Origin: Schizochytrium sp. CCTCC M209059
Taxonomy: Eukaryota > Sar > Bigyra > Thraustochytrida > Thraustochytriidae
Length of the DNA stretch: 64,000 bases
Assembly: GCA_000818945.1 (NCBI GenBank)
Contig: KN805468.1
Span: 1-64,000 of the forward strand
Direction of reading: 5' to 3'
The notes under the pieces are model-generated. The model ran no database searches and was not told the origin of the DNA. It was given only the letters and a program-made list of their open reading frames with translations. Positions 19,213 to 30,600 of the stretch are shown one piece after another; position 1 is the first letter of the stretch; the number at the start of each line of letters is the position of its first letter. Made by a program: the position numbers and the translations under genes.

Positions 19213-22200
19213 TTGACGCTGGTTTTGCGAAGAATGATCTTCTTGCTGGAGTTGTTGCTGATGCTGCGAAGAGTTGCCCTCGGTGGTGTTCAGAGGATCA
19301 GACTGCGCCAGAAGCGCAGCACTGGTGGGCAAACGATTGCCATGTTGGTCAACGACGTCGTCCACTTCCACAAAGGAAGACGGTAGCATGTCGAGCTCGT
19401 GCATGACGAGGAGCGTCTGTACAAAATTCCGCCACGACTCCCGCATGAGACTTCCATATTGCTTGGTCAAAGACAGCAGCGCGCGAAAGGTCAAAAGAGC
19501 ACGACACGCCGAGTACGCCGCAAAGCGCTCGCCCTTGGCCAAAGACGCGGCCAGTTTTTGCCGTTTAGATTTTCCTTGTGTCGAGTACACCGTGGCGTCG
19601 CGTAGGGCCTCCAAACCCTCGAGGTCCAGCTGCGTTTGCGCGCCCTCTTGCAGTGCCGGAAAGAAGCGCACAAAGTACTTGCACAGGGTGATCATGATGC
19701 GATTAAAGTGCTCGGAAAGGCAAAAATAGACGGCAATCTTGCCCAGGTTCCGGAAACCCTCTAGAGCGCGCGCTGCCATCTTGCCGTCGCGTGTCATCTC
19801 AAACATAACCGATATGGCCTGCATCGAGGAGTCAAAGAGAATCGTATACATGTCGCGATCGTGCACGCCCGCGCGTAGAACGCCAAGGCGACCAAGTGCC
19901 CGTGGCGTAAAGAGGGCCTTGTCCACGACCTGCGAGTGCCGAAGGACCGTGTCCCACGTCGTGCCTACACCCGTGAGCGAGTTCCGCGACGGTGTGGCGG
20001 CGTCGGTCTGCTCAAGCTGTAGAGCCGACGAGTGCGCGTGCGGGTCGTAAAGCATGCGCATCTCCTCGTCGCGAATGGCTTCATACACGCTCGTGAGCAG
20101 AGACTCGGGCAAGTTCTCCCCGGCGTTGATGTTGCGGTTGTTGCGCACAAATTCATGGAGCTTCATCTTCTTCTCTGCTGTAATACCCTGATTGTGCAGG
20201 TCGGTATGAAGCATAATGATGGAGAAGGCAAAGATGAAGGCGGCGTCGGCAGAGCGAAAGATACACCGCGCGTCCTCATCGGCATCCTCATGACCTTCGG
20301 GCGCAGGGGTCGTGTTTTGCGCGTAAAGTTGCTTGCCAAAGGCTTCCATCACCCGGTCCACACGCTGTGCCTCGCCGGGGAGCCGAAAGCTTGCCAGAAA
20401 CATGCGCAGGGCACGGTCAATACGCACGCCCGCAAAATCAAAGCTCGCCAGGTATGCTTGCATCACCTCGTGATTAAAGGGTTTGTACGCTGGATCCTCT
20501 GACAGATACTCGCCAACGGCTGCTTTATCGAGCCCGGGCGTCTTCAAAAAGAAATCAGCGATATCCTTGGGGGTCACAGGCGTCGGTAAAACGTTCAAAT
20601 CCTGGGCATATTCGAGCCAGTACATTTTGTTGGGCTTTTTGTTGAATTGACGCGCCGCCAAGAGCAGACGACGCTTCATTTGTTTTCGCTCCCGAAGCAT
20701 CTCGGCGCGACGTTGTCGCGCGTTCGCCAGCCATTGCAAGTCCTCCTCGCCACCGTTTGTCTCGCTGAACGCGCTCCAGTCGACCGGAGAGGCCTGGCGT
20801 TCACGCGCGGTGGCCTGCGCCACAGCTGCTGCAATGGATTCTTGCGGCGGGGAATCGACGCAGCGACGCGCGATCGAATCAATCACGGCCAGGACGCCCT
20901 CGAGCGCAACACCCTCGAGCACGGTGATGCCAGTGCTATCGTCGTCAGGATCGAGGTCTTCACTAAGTTCCATAATCAGATCGAGGCTCGAGGCAAAGTC
21001 TTCCGCGGACAATGCGGCGTTCTCCGGCCCCATGTCCTCGTCGGTGTCGAGCCCCGTGATGGACGCGATTCTGGCATTGTTGGCCAACACATGCAAAGGA
21101 ATCGAACACCGGCAAAGACACTTGCACAGCGTCTCGAAGAGGTTTGTGCAGCGAAAGTCACAATCATAGTTCGTGTAAAGGTCCAGCATGAGCGCCGGTT
21201 CACGGCAAAAGTCAAGCAAGGACTCCAGCGCCAGCTCCTTGCGTTCATATGTCGCAGACGGCGACTCTGCAATACGCAAATGCACACTCGTGAGAAAGAC
21301 CTCGAGCTGCACTTTCAGATGGCCCTTCATTGCATTGAATAAATTGAAGATAACACGCAATGTCAGGGACAGCACCGACAAGTCGGAAGATTGCGAGTTC
21401 TGCAGCAAGTGCTTGCACATATCCCCTTGCAAGACTGAAATAATCGGCGACGACTCCATCGGCGGGGCAGATACAGCAAGATTGTCGCCTCCACTCTCTA
21501 GCACAATATTGATGAGCTGCAGGGCGAATACGCGCGCAGACTCCGAGTTAAACGAAGGGTCTGTGAGCTGCGCCATAAAGTCCAGGACCTTGACCAGCAC
21601 AGGAAGCCCATACGAATCGGCGCCACCTTGAAGGGCTTGCGAGCGAGCTGCAGAAGACGAGTTCCCAAATCGAATTGGCTGCAGCATTCGATAGAGCACT
21701 TCATCGGGGTCCTGATTTTGCCCATGTCCTTGGCGCTGACGCCCTTGCACCCCTCGCGCTTGATGCGTCGCTTGCAGACCCTCTGAATACGTCAAGTTCC
21801 GTGCAGTCGAAACGATTGGAGACAACTGACCCGATAGTTGTGCTTGCCGTTCGCCCGAGTCTTCAAAGTCGCCCGTCGCACTTGTTGGCATCACGGTCAC
21901 CTTTCCGCCCTCACTGGTAGAGCTTCCATCCCAGGCATCAGAGGCGGACTGGCCATCCTCGTTGAGCTCGCTCGTCGCACCTCCCGAGTCTGGGCAGTCC
22001 TCGCCCTCGTCATTGTCGTCGTCGTCCGTGGCCACGTCGTCTTCATCAAGAATATCTTCGCCCGCCTCACTGCGTCGTCGCGACCGCCCTTGCGTCATGA
22101 TTGCCTCAAGGTAATCGTCGCGCGAGCCGCTGAAGTTTTGCATGCGACGTTCCATTTCGGAGACTGCTTCCACGGTAATAAGCTCTGAGGAACGCGAAAA

Positions 22201-22794
22201 TAGCGTAAGAATGAGATGCGTGAGACTATTTGCTGCCGTGCTTCGAAGGAGCTGGCTCGTTCCCGACTCGGTCTTGAGTCGAAAACAGGTTTCCACCATC
22301 CTCCACACGTTGATGTCGCTAATGTAGCTTCCTGCCTGACATCGCAAAAGGTTCACAAGCACCTCCAAAAGTTGCATGAGAACGACTTCGTCGCTGTACG
22401 AGTTGGTGGCCTCGAATTTGCACTCCACCACGCTGGCGACAGCCAAATTGATGGCTTCGCGTCCCCGTGGGGACTCCTTTGTCACGGCACCGTAGAGTAG
22501 AAATTTGTTCACGCTAGAGAGAGCTCGCCCCGTCATGGCGCCATTTGTATTCGGAAAGGCGACAACGTCCAGGAAGGGCTGTAGATATGCCACGGCATCT
22601 ACGTCGCTAATATCTTCAAAGGGTTGGAGGTAGTCATGCAGCGTGCGCAGCGACCGGATCATTGGGTTCTCGAAATCGCTTGGGATCTCCCGCATGAAGC
22701 GTTCCTCGCTGGCCCATCGCCCGTTGCGTCGCATCGTCGAGAGCACATTATGGATCTCGCTGCGCACGCAGTTCAGGATTTGGGCGCCGTCCAT
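16861..22794 (-). CDS. Large ARF-GEF with Sec7 domain (GBF1/GNOM type)
   Basis: A 1977-residue intronless protein that would activate ARF GTPases on Golgi membranes by GDP/GTP exchange. The N-terminus (SEIHNVLSTMRRNGRWAS) matches the start of the DCB domain in GBF1/GNOM proteins. Acidic low-complexity sequence (about 235-340) and a HUS-like region follow. The Sec7 domain spans about 715-925, with FRLPGEAQRVDR holding the catalytic glutamate (about 807) and IFAFSIIMLHTDLHN closing the active-site groove. HDS-type helical repeats fill the rest, interrupted by a poly-Gln segment (about 1178-1208) encoded by a CAG tract. The C-terminal 150 residues are Gln/Glu-rich and probably disordered. The DCB start and Sec7 context favour GBF1/GNOM over BIG proteins. 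Confidence 0.93.
19171..19212. repeat. (CTG)n coding repeat (poly-Gln on minus strand)
   Basis: About a dozen CTG units on the plus strand, read as CAG/Gln within the ARF-GEF. A likely length polymorphism. Confidence 0.9.
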
Positions 22795-22887
22795 CCTCTC
22801 GCTTTCGTTGTCGTTGCTTCAGTTCCGGTCTTGACCGCCGCTGCCTTCGCCGTGCGCTTCCTCTCCCCGCCTCCGGCCGTCCGAGAT

Positions 22888-22947
22888 CTGTCGCGCTCAA
22901 GGTCGCGCTCAAGGTCGCGCTCAAGGTCGCGCTCAAGGTCGCGCTCG
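22888..22947. repeat. 12-bp tandem repeat, unit TCGCGCTCAAGG
   Basis: Four full units plus a partial one, nearly perfect, about 100 bp upstream of the ARF-GEF start codon. Confidence 0.9.
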
Positions 22948-23368
22948 CTGTGCAGACAGATTGCGCCGGCCACGTCAGCCCGCTCACCGCACCTCACCTC
23001 ACCTCGCAACTGCGACCCGCGTCTCCGGACCGCGCCCCGCCGCGCAGAGCCGCGCGCAGAGCCGCGCCGGGCGTCTCCTCCGGTCGCGGCGCCTCGGACG
23101 CGCCTGCCGCGCTCTCGTCCCGCGCGCCCGCGTTCGCTTTTTGCGAGCAGGCACCGTCGCAGGAGGAGGCCTCGTCAGGGCAGGGAGACGGGCTTTTCTC
23201 CGTCTCCTTGTTCTTTCTCCTTTCTCCTTCTGGCTTCGAGCTTGTCCTCGTTTTTCTCGTCGACTCGTTTGACACTGGCTGGGAGACCGTGTGGCATTTC
23301 AGGACCACGTCATTCCTTGGTGGCGATGTCGTACACGACACGCCTGGGATCGAGACTGTAGAGGAAGA

Positions 23369-23395
23369 ATATATATATATATATATATATATATA
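23369..23395. repeat. (AT)n dinucleotide repeat
   Basis: About thirteen AT units in otherwise GC-rich DNA. Confidence 0.95.
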
Positions 23396-23596
23396 GCTGA
23401 GCGGTGGACGAGGAAACGAGCACAGAGAATGAGATCATCTGGATGGTGATTGTTGGCGTCCGCGTTGCAGCTTTCCGGTACGCGAGTCTGCGTTACGAGG
23501 TGCTGCTATTCGGCTTCCCCTTTTATAGACCTGTTCATAACGTTCGTGTATGAAAGCTTAACCCTCGGCGTTCAGAAAAAATCATGCCACTCTCTT

Positions 23597-23850
23597 CTCA
23601 GAGATCAAGTTGTGCACGTGTATGTGAAGCAGAATTTGCGAGACCGCATTCGGCGAGGTCTTCTTTGTCGAGGTCATTGGCGCTTTGTAGACGTACGCGC
23701 AGCTCATGGACGAGGTTTTTGATCTCGGCGAGATGAAGTACTTACTTTATCAGTCCCAATTACTTTGTCTTTACCTACGATACGATGCACAGGGTCGCGG
23801 GACCCTTTGCGAAGCGTATCTTCTATGAGGAGCTCGGCGCGAAAGTGCAG
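23597..23850 (+). pseudogene. Inverted, decayed fragment of the phosphoglucomutase gene
   Basis: The plus strand matches the coding strand of the neighbouring phosphoglucomutase gene over codons of about residues 165-237, best from 23630. Shared stretches include ATGGACGAGGTTTTTGATCT and GTCGCGGGACCCTTTGCGAA. The copy carries an in-frame TAG (GCTTTGTAGACG), a net 4-base insertion around 23740 and many substitutions. The parent gene is on the opposite strand, with its stop codon under 1 kb away, so this is a partial inverted duplicate. Homology stops near 23850. The open frame continues to a stop near 23990 with unrelated, unrecognised sequence. Confidence 0.85.
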
Positions 23851-24615
23851 ACCGAGCTCGTTAGCAAAGAAGCTGCCGGTGCGGCCGTGGTCAAGGCTGC
23901 CAAAGGGCGTCTCGCGTACCTTACCGAGTCGCCTCTTCTCGAAGAATCGAGGACAGACATCGCTATGGCTGCGAGCTCTGCAGTGGCTTGATTTCAAGAT
24001 CCACTGCTATCGTTAGACACGATCAAAGAACTGCCTGACACGGGGGCTTTGATCTGAACTCGATCACTGCTGGTGAAGGCACAAACCCAACTCGTGCTTG
24101 AGAAGCTTGAGAAATTTGTTCAAGACAGTAAGATGGATGAATGAATGAATGAATGAAAGCTTCAAAGTCTGTAAGGAAAGTTTGCATGCACATGCGCCAG
24201 CACTCGGCAAACTCAAGATGCGCCATCTGTAAACTTATTCTTTACATGTTGCGATGAGAATCGAAATGAGTTTTTCACAACGCGGCGAAGATCCATAGAA
24301 CTACTGGGTTGCGTCTATGATGTATGACGTTGTCAACAGTCGGCCCACATGGTCCTTAATGCACGTATATTGGTTTTTGTCGGTCGAGTGAATTGTGCGG
24401 AGTGTGTGAGGGACAGAAGTAGATCCACTTGCAGCAATCTGTCGTGAAGCCTCAGACCTAAGGCAAGATCTTCAAGAGCGCATAGAAAGTAGCTGATCAG
24501 TGTTCGTTAAACTTTACTTTACTTGGGTTTCCTTTGAAAATGTAAATCATGCACGAGTAATCCCGGAAAGCAGCAAAGGAAGTCAAGTTCGGACTTGCTT
24601 GTTCGTGCGCTGATG
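23851..24615. other. Intergenic, unrecognised coding-like tail and GAAT repeat
   Basis: From 23851 to about 23990 the frame fused to the phosphoglucomutase fragment reads KVQTELVSKEAAGAAVVKAA and LLEESRTDIAMAASSAVA then stops; its source is unknown. A (GAAT)n run lies at about 24134-24156. Nothing else is seen before the phosphoglucomutase stop codon. Confidence 0.35.
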
Positions 24616-26364
24616 TTAGGTGATGACCGTAGGACCTTCGCGTCCCGTAATGGCATGGAGGTCAGAAAAGTCAAGCGCCAGCTGCACGAGCGAATCGAGC
24701 GCAGAGGCAGTCTCCTGCGACGTATCGTCCTTGCTGTACCGCTCAATGTAGAGACGAATCGTCGCGCCAACAGAACCAGTTCCAGAAAGGCGAAAGACAA
24801 AGCGCGATCCGTCTTCCATGAGAAAGCGCCAACCCTGGTGCGGAGACACAGAGCCATCGACCTCGTCGTGAAACTCAAACTCGTCGCAGTTCGCGAGCGT
24901 GAAGCCAGCGCCAATGTCCACCGGAGTGCGGTTGGAAACCTCGAACATGAAGATGATGCCATTAAGGCGCGACATGACCTTTTGCGCAAGATCAGCATCG
25001 ACATTCTCGTAGTCATAACGCGTGTAATAGTTGCGTCCAAAAGTATCCCAGTGCTCGCGGACAATGTCTTCGACTGTGACGAGCGGAGCAGAAGGCTCGT
25101 TCTTGGCGGCAAGAATGTTGAGCCAGCACAAGACGGCGAAAATGCCGTCCTTCTCACGGATGTGGCTCGAGCCGGTTCCGAACGACTCCTCGCCGCAAAG
25201 TACCGGATTGTAGCCCTTCTTGCCGCCTGTCAGTTCCTTGGCGTCCATTAGGTTGCCAAAGTACTTCCAGCCCGTCGGCGTCTCAAAGAACTTCATACCC
25301 TTTTCTTCAGCAACGCGGTCAGCGGCGCCAGAGGTGGGCATGCTACGCGCCACGGTCTTGAGGCCATCCTTAAAGTACTTGATGCACTCTGCGTTATTGG
25401 CAATGACAGCCAGGGAGTCCGACGGAGTGACAAAGAACTGCTTGCCGAGAATCATGTTGCGGTCCGCGTCACCGTCTGCAGCGGCGCCAAAGTCAGGGAG
25501 ACTCTCAGGGTCCACTCCTTTGAGCGGCATACCCTTTTGGTCAAGACCCATGCACTCCACGAGGTCATGCGCGTAGGTGAGGTTCGGGTCAGGGTGGCCT
25601 CCGCCAAAGTCTTCGAGCGGTTCGCAGTTCATGAGCTGGTCGAGCGGCACGCCGAGCTCTTCGTGGAAAATACGCTTCGCAAAGGGTCCCGCGACGCCGT
25701 GCATCGCATCATAGGTAAAGACAAAGTCATCGCGGCTAAGAAAGTCCTTGATCTCACCGAGATCAAAAACCTCGTCCATGAGTTGCGCGTACGTCTCCGT
25801 AGCGTCAATGACCTCGACAGAGAAGCTGTCGCCGAATGTGGTCTCGCCGATCTCGGCCAGATCGACTTCGGGGAGGTCTGCGATCTTGTACTCGGAGATG
25901 GTCTTCGTCCGCTCGTAAATGGCGCTCGTGACAGACTCCGGCGCGGGTCCGCCGTTTCGCGAGTTGTACTTGATGCCGCAGTCCTCGTTCGGGCCGGCCG
26001 GGTTGTGGCTCGCGGTCAAGATGAAGGCGCCTGCCGCCCCCTTGGATCGCACCAGGTGGCTCACGGCCGGCGTCGAGATGAGGCCGTGCTGGCCGACGAG
26101 AACCTTGGCGACGCCATTGGCGTACGCCATGCGAATGATCGTCTGCGTCATGTCTTTGTTGAAGTAGCGGCCATCGCCGCCGAGCACGAGCAGCTCGCCG
26201 GTCGTGTCGGCGTCCCCGTCGAGCGCGTCAAAGGTACTCTGCACGAAGTTCTCCACAAAGTTCTCCTGCATGAACGTCTTCGTCTTCTTCCGCAGGCCCG
26301 ACGTCCCGGGCTTCTGGCCCTCGTACGGCTTCGTGCTCACCGTCTTCACATCCGGCCCGCCCAT
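24616..26364 (-). CDS. Phosphoglucomutase
   Basis: A 582-residue intronless alpha-D-phosphohexomutase that interconverts glucose 1-phosphate and glucose 6-phosphate, linking glycolysis with storage glucan and nucleotide-sugar synthesis. The four family loops are present: active-site TASHNP with the phosphoserine (S119), metal-binding DGDADR (297-302), the sugar-binding GEESFGTGSSH (391-401) and a phosphate-binding segment near RLSGTGS at the C-terminus. The start (MGGPDVKTVSTKPYEGQKPGTSGLRK) is typical of the eukaryotic cytosolic PGM1-type enzyme, without a targeting peptide. Length is normal for the family. A decayed inverted copy of its middle lies just downstream. Confidence 0.97.
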   Translation of the reverse strand: MGGPDVKTVSTKPYEGQKPGTSGLRKKTKTFMQENFVENFVQSTFDALDGDADTTGELLVLGGDGRYFNKDMTQTIIRMAYANGVAKVLVGQHGLISTPAVSHLVRSKGAAGAFILTASHNPAGPNEDCGIKYNSRNGGPAPESVTSAIYERTKTISEYKIADLPEVDLAEIGETTFGDSFSVEVIDATETYAQLMDEVFDLGEIKDFLSRDDFVFTYDAMHGVAGPFAKRIFHEELGVPLDQLMNCEPLEDFGGGHPDPNLTYAHDLVECMGLDQKGMPLKGVDPESLPDFGAAADGDADRNMILGKQFFVTPSDSLAVIANNAECIKYFKDGLKTVARSMPTSGAADRVAEEKGMKFFETPTGWKYFGNLMDAKELTGGKKGYNPVLCGEESFGTGSSHIREKDGIFAVLCWLNILAAKNEPSAPLVTVEDIVREHWDTFGRNYYTRYDYENVDADLAQKVMSRLNGIIFMFEVSNRTPVDIGAGFTLANCDEFEFHDEVDGSVSPHQGWRFLMEDGSRFVFRLSGTGSVGATIRLYIERYSKDDTSQETASALDSLVQLALDFSDLHAITGREGPTVIT

Positions 26365-27641
26365 CGTGCCTTGCTCGCTCGCTCGCTCTGCTCGCTCCCT
26401 ATCTCGCTTCCCTCCTCCGCTCCACCTGCTGCGCCGCTGCCGCGATCCGCGCGCTCTGCCTCCTGCGCTCGCCGCCCTGCTGTCTGCAGTTGATCGGGAT
26501 TTGCTGCCGCGTCTTCATCATCGTCATCCCGCGACAATCTTTTTCCACGCGAATCAACGCACACACTCACTCACTCTCTCTCTTGTGCACTCCAACAGAA
26601 GAAGCGCAAACAGCAGCCTCGCCAGCTGGCTGGCGACGGTCCAAGGCACTCCAGCAAAGCCCCGCGAGAACCGGCTGCGGACCCCTCCTCGCGAGCTCAA
26701 GCTGCTGCGCAACAGTGGCAGCAGCGACAGCTGCGGCCTCGCTGCTCGGGCAGAGCGTCGTAAAGCCTCGGGGCCGCCGGGGAATCCGAGATCGAGGCTT
26801 CGTCCAACACCGGCACCTCCCGTGAGCAAAAGCAAGCACGTATAAGCAAAAGAGCATAAAAGCAAAAGAGCATAAAAGCAAAAGAGCATAAAAGCATAAG
26901 AGCATAAAAGCAAGCCAAAAAGCCCATTCGAGTATACTATACTTCTGTGCACACACGCACACCCCATGACTTCGCAGTCACCTCCCTCGCCGTCCCTGGC
27001 CCACCGTCGCGGCCGTCAAGAACTTCTCCATCATGGACCTGCACAGCCAGAAGTACTCTGCAGAGCCAAAAGAACTTTGTGAATCATGTGGACGACGGCG
27101 GGAACCCCGGACACGGAAAGGAGCCTCGGGCTGGACAGAGGGGCATTAGTCGGGCGGCAGTCGGCCGGAGCTTCGCAGCTTTGACGATCTAGCCATACCG
27201 CAACACGCGCGAGCAGCGGCCGGTCGAGGACTTGGCATCGCACGTGTGAGCGCCCTGACATGCACGCGGCCACGGAAACGGAGGCGATGTGCAGCTGCAT
27301 CCGTGGATAGTGACCAGTGACGCAAATCTCTCTCAGAGTCAAGCCCAAGTCTTCTAGGCTAGTAGCCTAGTGTAGTCGCAACACAAAGTGACGTCACCCT
27401 TGGAGATAATATGCATAAAAGACCCAATGCAATAGAAGTGGACTATTCGTAACGGCTCCCCATGAGTCAGCGGTGACCATCTCTGCTCGACGTCCCATGC
27501 AGTTGTCCTTGGCCCTTGCAGCCGCGCTGGGCTGGCTAGAGAGAGAGAGAGAGAGACAAAGGGAGAGACAGAACGCGGCCAGCCAGCTGGGTGCACAGGC
27601 ACAGAGCCACTTGGGCACCGCTGACCGAACGTTATCCCGCC
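26365..27641. other. Divergent intergenic region
   Basis: Between the start codons of phosphoglucomutase (minus) and the channel gene (plus). It holds a 16-bp tandem repeat and a GA run near 27540-27556. The frames here are Ser/Arg/Leu-rich and give no recognisable protein. Confidence 0.5.
26838..26915. repeat. Tandem repeat, unit about AGAGCATAAAAGCAAA
   Basis: Four to five 16-bp units with small changes (TAAGCAAAAGAGCATAAAAG...), A-rich, upstream of phosphoglucomutase. Confidence 0.85.
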
Positions 27642-30600
27642 ATGGCCGCCCCGAATCTGAAACATATTCCCTTGGCGGAAGGGCAGGCCAAGGTCTCGAA
27701 TATGTTCCGCGCAAGAGACCGCAGCGCGCTGGTCATCGTTCACGCGCAAGAGGACGTCGTCGCTCACGCCACCAACAGGGAGCAGGCGCTCTCCAGGCTT
27801 GACAGACTCCAGGACTCCGTCTACTTTCCCTCGACCTTTGTTGTTCTGCGATGGCACCCCGCACGGCACTGCTCGTTTGTGCAAAACCACCCTGGCGCGG
27901 ACATCGGCGAAGTACGCTACTTGTTCGAGCTCGGCGACACGCAGCGCCTGCGCAATGAGGAGTGCGTCGCGGGCACCTTTGGGGTGACTCCCTTGCGTCT
28001 TGAGGTATCCAACCACATTGTCTTTACAGGCACCGACCCACGCCGCGACGCCTACTCGGCCTTCAAGGACGCTGGATCAGAAAAGCTTACGACCCTCTAT
28101 AAAGTACTTCACGCCAAGGCCATTGACGAGCTCTACATTTGCGGAGACTCCGACGCCGTAAGGTTCACAGCCATGGACGCATGCAGCTTCCTCGACAAAG
28201 CACGCGTCCACATCGTCACAGATGCCTGCATCCAGAATGCGACCTCTTTGAGTCGTCCAATCGGTACAGAAGACTCTCACAACTCACAGTACCACGTTCG
28301 CTATAGCCACGTTGACGACATCATCGCCTCGTTTGCGCCACCACCTTCGCCCATGAGTACACCCAAGCCAAGCCCGGGGGCACCCCGAACCTTTAGTTTT
28401 GACGGGACGAGAGTGAACCACGAGCTGGCCATTAGTCTTCTCGATGAGAGTGTTCTCATGCTCGCCGGCTCTTCGGGATCATTGCTCACCGCAAAACGAC
28501 TTGCCGAGCTGCCGGACATAAACGCCCCGTCATCTTTGTGTGGCCGCACACTTCTCCACGCCTGCTGCTGGTCGGGCAACGTTGGAGCAATCGACACCTT
28601 GTGCGCTGCGCGACCCGAAATTGATCCAACGTGCCTTGACGACAACGGCTTCACGCCTCTAGCCTTGGCCCTCCTCTTCGCGCCGCGAGAAGCAAGAGTG
28701 GAAGTCACGAAGCGTCTCTTGGCCGTCTCTCCGAAATTGCGTGCCAAGATTCCCATGCAGCGCTTTGCGCCGCATCAGCAGACAGCACTTATGATTGCCA
28801 GCGAGAACGGCGACGCAGAAGTCGTGGATCTTCTTCTCGAGGTCGACGAATCCGAAGATCACATTCGCTGCATCGACGCCTGTGGGCGATCCGCCATCAT
28901 GCTTTCCCTATCGCAAGAAACAGAGTCTCACAATCGCGTCTCGAGGCTTTTGTTCGAAAGAATTCCGCTGCACTCGCGTATTAGTCTCCTCGAGGCCTCC
29001 GACAATGGCGGTTGGAACGCCCTCCACTATTCTGCTCGCAGTGGCGCCTTTGCCCACCTTTCCTGGCCTACACTATTAGGCAACGCTAGTTATTTGTCTG
29101 CGTTGCCGGTGAACGCCCTCACGCAGGGCGCATTCACCTTTCTACACCTTGCAGCAGCAAACGGAAAGTTCGAGGTTATCCGTACGCTCGTGGAGCTCTC
29201 CAAGGACGGAGAAGATCCATTCGATCGTTTGGCAGATATTATCAAGGTCAACCTTACTGTGAACGCCCCGCTCGCCAGGACAGTGCGCGAGCAGCGCAAG
29301 ACAGAACTCGATCTTGCAATTCAGCATGGTCATCTTGAGACCGCGCGCATGCTCTTGCGCATCGGATGCCACGCTTCTGCAAATCTTGGCTACATGCAAG
29401 AGCTTTTGCATCGTCTCGTGCTCATGGGAGATGTCGAGGCGTGCGAAAACATTCTCGCGTTTTCCATGGAAAACGAAATTCGAATCGACCATGCTCTAGT
29501 CTCGCTCACAAAGCGCATCGAGGCTCCGGAGGTCTGTACATCTCGATGCTCCGACTTCAAACCCGTCCTACAGTTCGTGTATCATTGCGCCTCGTGCAAT
29601 ATCGACGTCTGTCTCGTCTGTAGAGAGCGCTGCCATGCGTCATGCGCGCAGTCAATGACACCCAAGGGATTCGGCCTCGCGTTGTGCGGATGCAGCAGTC
29701 GTAATCGCTGGGCTTGCCACGCATCTACATCGATTGACCCTCGTGAGCGCGCTGCAATGGCGTTCGACCCGACTCCCCTCGACACAAGCATCGTCAGGCT
29801 TAGCGCTTCCACCGAGTCATTGGCCCGTCGGCTCGCACGGAACATGCACAATGTCTGGTGCAAGATCAAGCTCGAGCAAGGCTGGCAGTTTAGCCGCACT
29901 CGCGACGATGCGCGCAAACTGCACCCGGCCTTGGTGCCCTTTGAAAATCTCGCCCCTGGGGATGCAAAGTACAATACGCACATGTGTCAAGAGACGGTCA
30001 AGCTCATCATCCTCCTCGGATTCCGTCTCGAGTCGCCCTCCGAGACGCAGCTCGCCAGCCAGTCCAAGACTTCGCCGTCCAACGTGCTCACCTCGCGGAG
30101 CAGGCAGGACTCGTTAAAGTATGCCGAGGAGCAATGGGACGAGTCAAAGCCGGGCTGCGCCCCCATCGACACGACAAAAGCACCAGATACGCTTTCCAAG
30201 CACCTCGAAGACCTTATTCGCTGCATCTCGGTGAACTCGCACGAGGTTTGGGCACGCGAGAAGATCAATCAGGGGTGGCGCTACGCGCCCCAACGCAACA
30301 TTGCTCGGAATCTCAAGCTCAACTCATCGCTCGTACCATACGCCCAACTACACGAGGATGAACGCAACGCACTTCGCGAGGGCGTCGAGCAGACCATCAA
30401 ATCAATCATGTCGCTCGGATGGCACATTGAACCTCTTAGCGAGGTTGCAACTGCGAATACCCTCCGCCGAACGCAACAGCGAGCGGAGCGCGCCAGTGTC
30501 GACATGACCTGTGAGCGAATCGCATACCACAACGTCGACGAGATGCGTGTGCAACTCCTAAGCTCGTACCTCTTGGCCGCGGTGAGACGTGGACACCTTG

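Larger units (their letters stand above)
22795..23596. other. Upstream region of the ARF-GEF gene with repeats
   Basis: Contains the 12-bp tandem repeat and the (AT)n tract listed separately, plus GC-rich sequence coding only Arg/Ser/Ala-rich shadow peptides. It includes the ARF-GEF promoter. Confidence 0.5.

Noticed and set aside
20647..21342. Plus-strand frame of 231 codons
   Set aside because: Antisense shadow of the ARF-GEF gene.
25537..26493. Plus-strand frame of 318 codons
   Set aside because: Exact antisense of phosphoglucomutase; explained by codon bias of the real gene.
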